64,000 bases of DNA from Flavobacterium sp. YJ01 (GTDB lineage Bacteria; Bacteroidota; Bacteroidia; Flavobacteriales; Flavobacteriaceae): NCBI RefSeq assembly GCF_029320955.1, contig NZ_CP119757.1:4030001-4094000 (forward strand), in the 5' to 3' direction. Numbering within the stretch: position 1 is the first letter of the stretch; each line of letters opens with the position of its first letter. The notes beneath the pieces were generated by a model that saw only the letters and a list, made by a program, of their open reading frames with translations, did no database searches and was not told the DNA's origin. The position numbers and the translations under genes are program-made. Below, one piece after another: positions 59,951 through 64,000 of this stretch.

Positions 59951-60133
59951 TTGTGTGTGTTTTTAACGCAAAGTGCGCTAAGTTTTTTGTTTTGTATTGT
60001 GTTTAAAATGCGAAAAAGTTCGCAAAGCTTTGTGTTTGTTTTTTGCCGCGAATTGCACGAATCTCCACTAATTAAATTCGTGTTAATTGGTGTAATTGCT
60101 TCGCCTGTTCGCTATCGCTCGAGTCGTGGCAAA
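59951..60133. repeat. Palindromic repeats in the trpC-trpF junction
   Basis: First part (59958-60037): AACGCAAAGTGCGCTAAG faces TTCGCAAAGCTTTGTG imperfectly. Second part (60051-60133): a CACGAATT-family repeat whose right arm is broken by a 27-base insert (60098-60124, with TTCGCTATCGCTCGAG) between TGTAATT and CGTGGC. Confidence 0.8.
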
Positions 60134-60139
60134 CTTAAA

Positions 60140-60919
60140 TTATAGTTTGCTAATGAATTCTGTTGCTGCCTTCCCTGCGTCGTCAGTTTTCATGAAGTTT
60201 TCTCCAATTAAAAAACCTTTGTAGCCATAAGGTTTTAATTCTTGAATGGCTTCAATTGAAGAAATGCCGCTTTCTGAAACTTTTACAAAATCATTCGGAA
60301 TTTTTGGGGCCAATTCTTTACTGAAATCTAAACTTACTTCGAATGTTTTTAAATTTCTGTTATTCACGCCAATCATATCTAAAGTTGGCATAATTGATTT
60401 TTCTAATTCTTCTTGATTGTGGACTTCCAAAAGAACTTCTAAACCTAAATTTTTCGCAAATTCAGATAATGATTTAATTTCTTCGCGAGTTAAAACTGCT
60501 GCGATTAAAAGAATTAAATCCGCTCCGTGTGCTTTTGCTTCCAAAATCTGATATTCATCAACAATAAATTCTTTTCGCAAAAGCGGAATATTTACTGAAG
60601 CTCTGGCCAAAAGTAAATCGTCTAAAGATCCACCGAAATATTTTCCGTCAGTTAAAACAGAGATTCCGCAAGCGCCAGCATTTTCATAGCCTTTTACGAC
60701 TTCTTCAACAGTAAAATTATTGTTGATAATTGATTTAGAAGGAGAACGACGTTTGTGTTCTGCTATAATTCCAGAATTGCTTTCTTTCAATTTTTTGCTA
60801 AGAGAAATTGTTTGTTTTCCAAAAAATACAGAAGCTTCCAATTGAGAAACCGGAATAATGGATTTCTTCAAAATAACTTCTCGTTTTTTATCTATTATTA
60901 TTTTATCTAGGATATTCAT
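60140..60919 (-). CDS. trpC: Indole-3-glycerol phosphate synthase
   Basis: 259 residues from the ATG at 60919 (MNILDKIIIDKKREV). Active-site features: IIAEHKRRSPSKSII (Glu and Lys near 50-60), VLTDGKYFGGS, LRKEFIVDEYQI with the catalytic Lys, VGVNNRNLKTFEV, and SESGISS. It closes the indole ring from CdRP. The frame opens eight codons earlier (ATG at 60943), but that region falls in the period-7 repeat, so the inner start is preferred. Confidence 0.96.
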   Translation of the reverse strand: MNILDKIIIDKKREVILKKSIIPVSQLEASVFFGKQTISLSKKLKESNSGIIAEHKRRSPSKSIINNNFTVEEVVKGYENAGACGISVLTDGKYFGGSLDDLLLARASVNIPLLRKEFIVDEYQILEAKAHGADLILLIAAVLTREEIKSLSEFAKNLGLEVLLEVHNQEELEKSIMPTLDMIGVNNRNLKTFEVSLDFSKELAPKIPNDFVKVSESGISSIEAIQELKPYGYKGFLIGENFMKTDDAGKAATEFISKL

Positions 60920-60930
60920 TTTTATGTTGT

Positions 60931-60993
60931 TTTCAAGTTTCAAGTTTCAGGTTCGCTCCAACAACTTGAAACTTTAAACCTGAAACTTTAAAC
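60931..60993. repeat. Period-7 palindrome in the trpD-trpC junction
   Basis: Left arm TTTCAAG, TTTCAAG, TTTCAGG (60931-60951). 13-base loop. Right arm CTTGAAA, CTTTAAA, CCTGAAA, CTTTAAA (60965-60992). All units are in exact 7-base register. Confidence 0.93.
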
Positions 60994-61000
60994 AATTTAT

Positions 61001-61993
61001 TTACCTGCTTAGTTCTTGTAATTTCTGTAATGCCTGATGTCCTTTTCCAGACAATAAACTTTCTTTTGCTAATTCAAAACCTTCTTTTGGAGAACATTTT
61101 GTAACGGTTGCAATTGCCATTGCAGCATTAGCGCAGACTACATTGTTTTGTGCCTCAGTTCCTTTTCCTGAAATAATATTAGTAAAGATTTCTGCCGATT
61201 CTTCGATTGTTTTTCCGCCTTCAATTTCAGTTTGGGATAAAAGACGAACGCCAAAATCTTCTGGTTTTAACATTCCTTCCATATGGTTTGAAATCGTTTT
61301 GGTTGCGCCTGTTAACGAAATTTCGTCATATCCGTCAAGCGAATGTAAAATAGTGAAATTCACATCAGTATTTTGGTATAGATAGGCATACATTCTTGCC
61401 AATTCTAAGTTGAAAACCCCAACTAATTGATTTTGCGGAAAAGAAGGATTTACCATTGGCCCCAACATATTAAAGAAGGTTTTTACCGCCAATTCTTTTC
61501 TGATTGGTCCAACATGTTTCATCGCTGGGTGAAATAATGGAGCATGTAAAACGCAGATTCCAGCCTGATCAATACATTTTTCTAAAAAAGAAGGATCGTT
61601 GCTGAATTTAATTCCCATTTTTTCCATTACGTTGCTTGATCCAGAAATTGAAGAAACGCCATAATTTCCGTGTTTTGCAACTTTAATTCCAGCCCCAGCA
61701 GAAACAAAAGAAGCTAAAGTCGAAATATTGAAAGTATCTTTTCCGTCGCCACCCGTTCCGCATAAATCGATTGTATTATAGGCAGATAAATCAACGCGAA
61801 TACATAATTCTAACAAAGCTTCGCGAAATCCCGAAAGTTCATCGATAGTAATGCTTCGCATCATAAAAACAGTCAAAAATGCCGAAATCTGGCTCGGATT
61901 ATATTGACCGCTTGAAATATTAATCAATACTTGTTTTGCTTCTTCTTTAGAAAGCACTTCGTGGTTGATTAATTTGTTTAATATAGTTTTCAT
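61001..61993 (-). CDS. trpD: Anthranilate phosphoribosyltransferase
   Basis: The 330-residue protein has the PRPP-binding loop LCGTGGDGKDTFNIST (78-93), KHGNYGVSS (near 107), GVCVLHAPLFHPAMK-type region (148-160) and the metal-binding DE pair in LDGYDEIS. It transfers phosphoribose to anthranilate. It is separate from trpG, as usual in Bacteroidota. It is followed by the period-7 palindrome before trpC and preceded by a related one after trpG. Confidence 0.96.
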   Translation of the reverse strand: MKTILNKLINHEVLSKEEAKQVLINISSGQYNPSQISAFLTVFMMRSITIDELSGFREALLELCIRVDLSAYNTIDLCGTGGDGKDTFNISTLASFVSAGAGIKVAKHGNYGVSSISGSSNVMEKMGIKFSNDPSFLEKCIDQAGICVLHAPLFHPAMKHVGPIRKELAVKTFFNMLGPMVNPSFPQNQLVGVFNLELARMYAYLYQNTDVNFTILHSLDGYDEISLTGATKTISNHMEGMLKPEDFGVRLLSQTEIEGGKTIEESAEIFTNIISGKGTEAQNNVVCANAAMAIATVTKCSPKEGFELAKESLLSGKGHQALQKLQELSR

Positions 61994-62000
61994 TTTTTTG

Positions 62001-62134
62001 TAGTCTTAAAGTCTAAAGTCGAAGGTCTTAAAGTCCTTGACTTTGTAGTTCATTTATTGCTTGTTTTTTTAGTTTTAAAATTGCGAAAGACCTTTTTTTG
62101 ACTTTATGACTTTCGACTTTAAAACTTTCGACTA
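62001..62134. repeat. Palindromic repeat of 7/8-base units in the trpG-trpD junction
   Basis: Left: TAGTCTTAAAGTCTAAAGTC and further GTC-type units (62001-62039). Right: TTGACTTTATGACTTTCGAC and similar (62098-62133). Unit AAAGTCT/GACTTTC. Period mostly 7, sometimes 8. The loop is about 60 bases. Confidence 0.85.
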
Positions 62135-62698
62135 GCTTTTTATCCAATTCTCTAACATTTTTTTTCCGTTTGGAGTTAAGACACTTTCTGGGTGAAACTG
62201 AACGCCTCTAACGTCATAATTTCTGTGTCTTAAAGACATTACTTGTCCGTTTTCGTCAAATGAAGTTGCTTCAAGTTCGTCTGGAAGATTGGTGTCTACA
62301 ACCCAAGAATGGTATCTTCCAACTTCAAATTCTTTTCCTAAACCTTCAAAAAGAATTTCGTCATCTACAACGGTTTTTACATTTGTCGCAACTCCATGAT
62401 ATACTTTATCAAGGTTTGAAAGCGTTCCGCCAAAAACTTCGCCGATTGCTTGTTGTCCTAAACAAACGCCAAGAATGCTTTTTGTCGGACTATATTTTTC
62501 GATTACTGCTTTTAATAAACCTGCTTCGTCTGGAATTCCTGGTCCTGGGGAAAGTAAAATTTTATCAAAAGAAGCAATTTCATCAATATCGAATTCGTCG
62601 TTTCTATAAACGGTAACTTCGCAGTTTAAATCTTCTAAATAGTGCACTAAATTGTAAGTGAAACTATCGTAATTGTCTATAACTAAAATCTTTTTCAT
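62132..62698 (-). CDS. trpG: Anthranilate synthase component II (glutamine amidotransferase)
   Basis: The 188-residue class I amidotransferase has IDNYDSFTYNL (7-17), the oxyanion PGPG (51-54), nucleophile Cys79 in LGVCLGQQ, His169 and Glu171 in VQFHPESV. It supplies ammonia to TrpE and might also serve aminodeoxychorismate synthase, since the two types are not separable by eye; the context favours trpG. A 118-codon antisense open frame is a shadow. Confidence 0.95.
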   Translation of the reverse strand: MKKILVIDNYDSFTYNLVHYLEDLNCEVTVYRNDEFDIDEIASFDKILLSPGPGIPDEAGLLKAVIEKYSPTKSILGVCLGQQAIGEVFGGTLSNLDKVYHGVATNVKTVVDDEILFEGLGKEFEVGRYHSWVVDTNLPDELEATSFDENGQVMSLRHRNYDVRGVQFHPESVLTPNGKKMLENWIKS

Positions 62699-62712
62699 TG
62701 TGTGTGTTTTTG

Positions 62713-62779
62713 TTTCAAGTTTCAGGTTTCAAGTTTAACGTTCCAACAACTTGAAACTTTAAACCTGAAACTTGAAACC
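62713..62779. repeat. Period-7 palindrome in the junction before trpG
   Basis: Left TTTCAAG, TTTCAGG, TTTCAAG, TTTAACG (62713-62740). Right CTTGAAA, CTTTAAA, CCTGAAA, CTTGAAA (62750-62777). In exact 7-base register. Confidence 0.93.
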
Positions 62780-62787
62780 AAATTTTC

Positions 62788-63228
62788 TTATTTTTCTCGA
62801 ACGTATTTCTCAATGATAATATGATCTACGCCTAATTTTTCTACTTTTTCGATTCCTTTTTGAATTAAGGTATCATTTTGAACTTTTACTACAAATTCGA
62901 ATTTGTTGTTTTCCCAGTTGCGGTTATTAAAATATTCTAGGTTTTCAGTATAAATGCTGTCTTTCAAAGTATATTTTCCGCCTCCAGCAAAATATAATGC
63001 AGTTGTTGAATCTTTTCCGTTTTTCAAATCATGGTTTAAAAAAGCAAAATGAGTTTCGTTTATAATTTTAATCATTTTAGCATTTTTATTGAAGGTTGAA
63101 AAAGTAGAATCTTTTTCGGTTGTTTCAGCTGATATAAGACGCCAGGTTCCTTCAATTGAATTTTTCTTTTCAGAAGTACAAGAGGTCATTATAATGATTA
63201 AAACTAAAATTGAAATTACTTTTTTCAT
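62788..63228 (-). CDS. Lipocalin-like lipoprotein inside the trp operon
   Basis: The 146-residue lipoprotein (IIIMTSCTSEKK, Cys17) has a short antiparallel beta barrel. SIEGTWRLISAETTEKDS at residues 24-41 is the GxW start of small lipocalin-like proteins of Bacteroidota, with strands MIKIINETHFAFLNHD, KYTLKDSIYTENLEYF and KFEFVVKVQNDTLIQKG. Function and ligand unknown. It stands between trpE and trpG and is flanked on both sides by period-7 palindromes, so it may have been inserted into the operon. Confidence 0.8.
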   Translation of the reverse strand: MKKVISILVLIIIMTSCTSEKKNSIEGTWRLISAETTEKDSTFSTFNKNAKMIKIINETHFAFLNHDLKNGKDSTTALYFAGGGKYTLKDSIYTENLEYFNNRNWENNKFEFVVKVQNDTLIQKGIEKVEKLGVDHIIIEKYVREK

Positions 63229-63261
63229 GGGTTTTATGATTTGTTAGTTAATTGTTTCACC

Positions 63262-63325
63262 TTTAAAGTTTCAGGTTCACTCCAAAAACTTGAAACTTGA
63301 AACTTTAAACCTGAAACTTGAAATA
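63262..63325. repeat. Period-7 palindrome in the junction after trpE
   Basis: Left TTTAAAG, TTTCAGG (63262-63275). Right CTTGAAA, CTTGAAA, CTTTAAA, CCTGAAA, CTTGAAA (63289-63323). The two arms differ in unit number (about two against five). Confidence 0.92.
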
Positions 63326-63330
63326 AAAAT

Positions 63331-64000
63331 CTATATTTTTTCTGCAATTTCTAAAGCCGTATTCAAAGCTCTTAATTTATTATAAACTTCCTGCATTTCG
63401 CTTTCTTCATCTGAACTGGCAACGATTCCAGCTCCAGCCTGACAATGCAATTGATGATTTTTAGAAAGGAAAGTTCGAATCATAATGGCGTGATTAAAGT
63501 TTCCGTTAAAATCCATGAAGCCAATTGCGCCGCCATAAAAATTACGATTTGTTTTTTCGCAATCTTCAATTAATTGCATTGCTCTGTGTTTTGGTGCACC
63601 GCTTAAAGTTCCTGCAGGAAAAGTATCTGCAACAACTTGCATTGTTGTAGCTTTATCGTGCAAATGTCCTGTAACTTTAGAAACTAGGTGAATTACGTGT
63701 GAGAAAAATTGAACTTCTCTATATTTTTCCACATTTACATCGTGACCGTTTCTGCTCAAATCATTTCTGGCTAAATCAACAAGCATAACGTGTTCGCTAT
63801 TTTCTTTTTTATCTTCAGAAAGTTCTTTTGCTAAAAGCGCATCTTGCTCATCATTTCCAGTTCTTTTGAAAGTTCCTGCAATCGGATGAATTTCTGCTTT
63901 TCTGTCTTTTACAATAATTTGTGCTTCTGGCGAAGAACCAAATATTTTGAAATCTCCATAATCAAAAAAGAATAAATACGGAGAAGGATTTATACTTCTT
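63331..64000 (-). CDS. trpE: Anthranilate synthase component I (partial, cut by the window edge)
   Basis: The open frame continues without stop to base 64000, so the start lies beyond the window; only the last 223 residues are seen. Visible: PYLFFFDYGDFKIFGSSPE, HPIAGTFKRTGNDEQD, HVMLVDLARNDLSRNG, TFPAGTLSGAPKHRAMQLI and the C-terminal LHCQAGAGIVASSDEESEMQEV. These are the chorismate-binding-domain motifs of TrpE (PIAGT, LARND, GAGIV). It makes anthranilate with TrpG. Being first in the visible operon, its leader, where feedback or attenuation would be found, is outside the window. Confidence 0.96.
   Translation of the reverse strand, partial: RSINPSPYLFFFDYGDFKIFGSSPEAQIIVKDRKAEIHPIAGTFKRTGNDEQDALLAKELSEDKKENSEHVMLVDLARNDLSRNGHDVNVEKYREVQFFSHVIHLVSKVTGHLHDKATTMQVVADTFPAGTLSGAPKHRAMQLIEDCEKTNRNFYGGAIGFMDFNGNFNHAIMIRTFLSKNHQLHCQAGAGIVASSDEESEMQEVYNKLRALNTALEIAEKI

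Noticed and set aside
62260-62616. 118-codon antisense frame in trpG
   Set aside because: A shadow of a well-conserved gene with low-complexity translation.

Overview
The window looks like chromosomal DNA of a Flavobacterium-type member of the Bacteroidota (AT-rich). The grounds are the TAnnTTTG promoter boxes, the weak ribosome binding sites, a type IX secretion type-B C-terminal domain, a TonB-dependent receptor with a carboxypeptidase-like plug, SGBP/GH27/GH5 polysaccharide genes, 2TM-domain proteins and the gene content overall. There is no transposase, prophage, plasmid or CRISPR gene. What is accessory here is an unusually dense population of palindromic intergenic repeats.

Layout. 0-3.4 kb: tail of a polysaccharide-use cluster (surface glycan-binding lipoprotein, GH27 alpha-galactosidase, GH5 endoglucanase). 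3.4-5.5 kb: AT-rich spacer with a decayed ORF, then an outer-membrane porin. 5.5-8.3 kb (minus): rimO, a Gly/Tyr-rich secreted protein and an amidase lipoprotein. 8.5-11 kb (minus): a FadL-type barrel and a repeat-rich lipoprotein. 11.1-13.4 kb: proS, two tRNA-Glu and rpsT. 13.5-17.6 kb: PAS histidine kinase/response regulator pair and typA. 17.6-21.8 kb (minus): ABC exporter plus a type-IX-secreted adhesin-like protein. 21.9-31.5 kb: an unknown protein, a propeller-like lipoprotein, a giant metallophosphoesterase/kinase-like/beta-barrel lipoprotein, a divergent HD phosphohydrolase fused to a Pycsar-effector-type membrane module, and a large GAF protein. 31.6-33.2 kb: SDR and TetR genes with matching operators. 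33.2-39.9 kb (minus): nucleoid-associated protein, four-helix-bundle gene framed by inverted repeats, pRiA4b-like protein, HPP, CLC, VOC, acetyltransferase, YCII and DinB proteins. 40-46.6 kb: TonB receptor, TPR protein, and a LytS kinase, four small 2TM proteins and a LytTR regulator in one run. 46.6-50.9 kb: secreted protein, heme A synthase, CCA-adding enzyme, yaaA. 51-55.7 kb (minus): TetR-TolC-HlyD-MFS multidrug efflux operon. 56-64 kb (minus): trp operon in the order E-x-G-D-C-F-B-y-z-A, with trpE running off the right edge.

The most notable biology is (1) the 1243-residue protein at 24010-27741, which by eye carries kinase-like motifs between a phosphoesterase and an outer-membrane barrel; (2) the HD-PycTM fusion next to it; (3) the kinase with a C-terminal 2TM domain followed by four free 2TM proteins; (4) intergenic inverted repeats whose arms are built from exact 7-, 8- or about 9-10-base periods, one of which encloses a four-helix-bundle (S23/IVS-type) gene, while others fill several junctions of the trp operon. 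All calls come from reading the sequence; no database search was possible.
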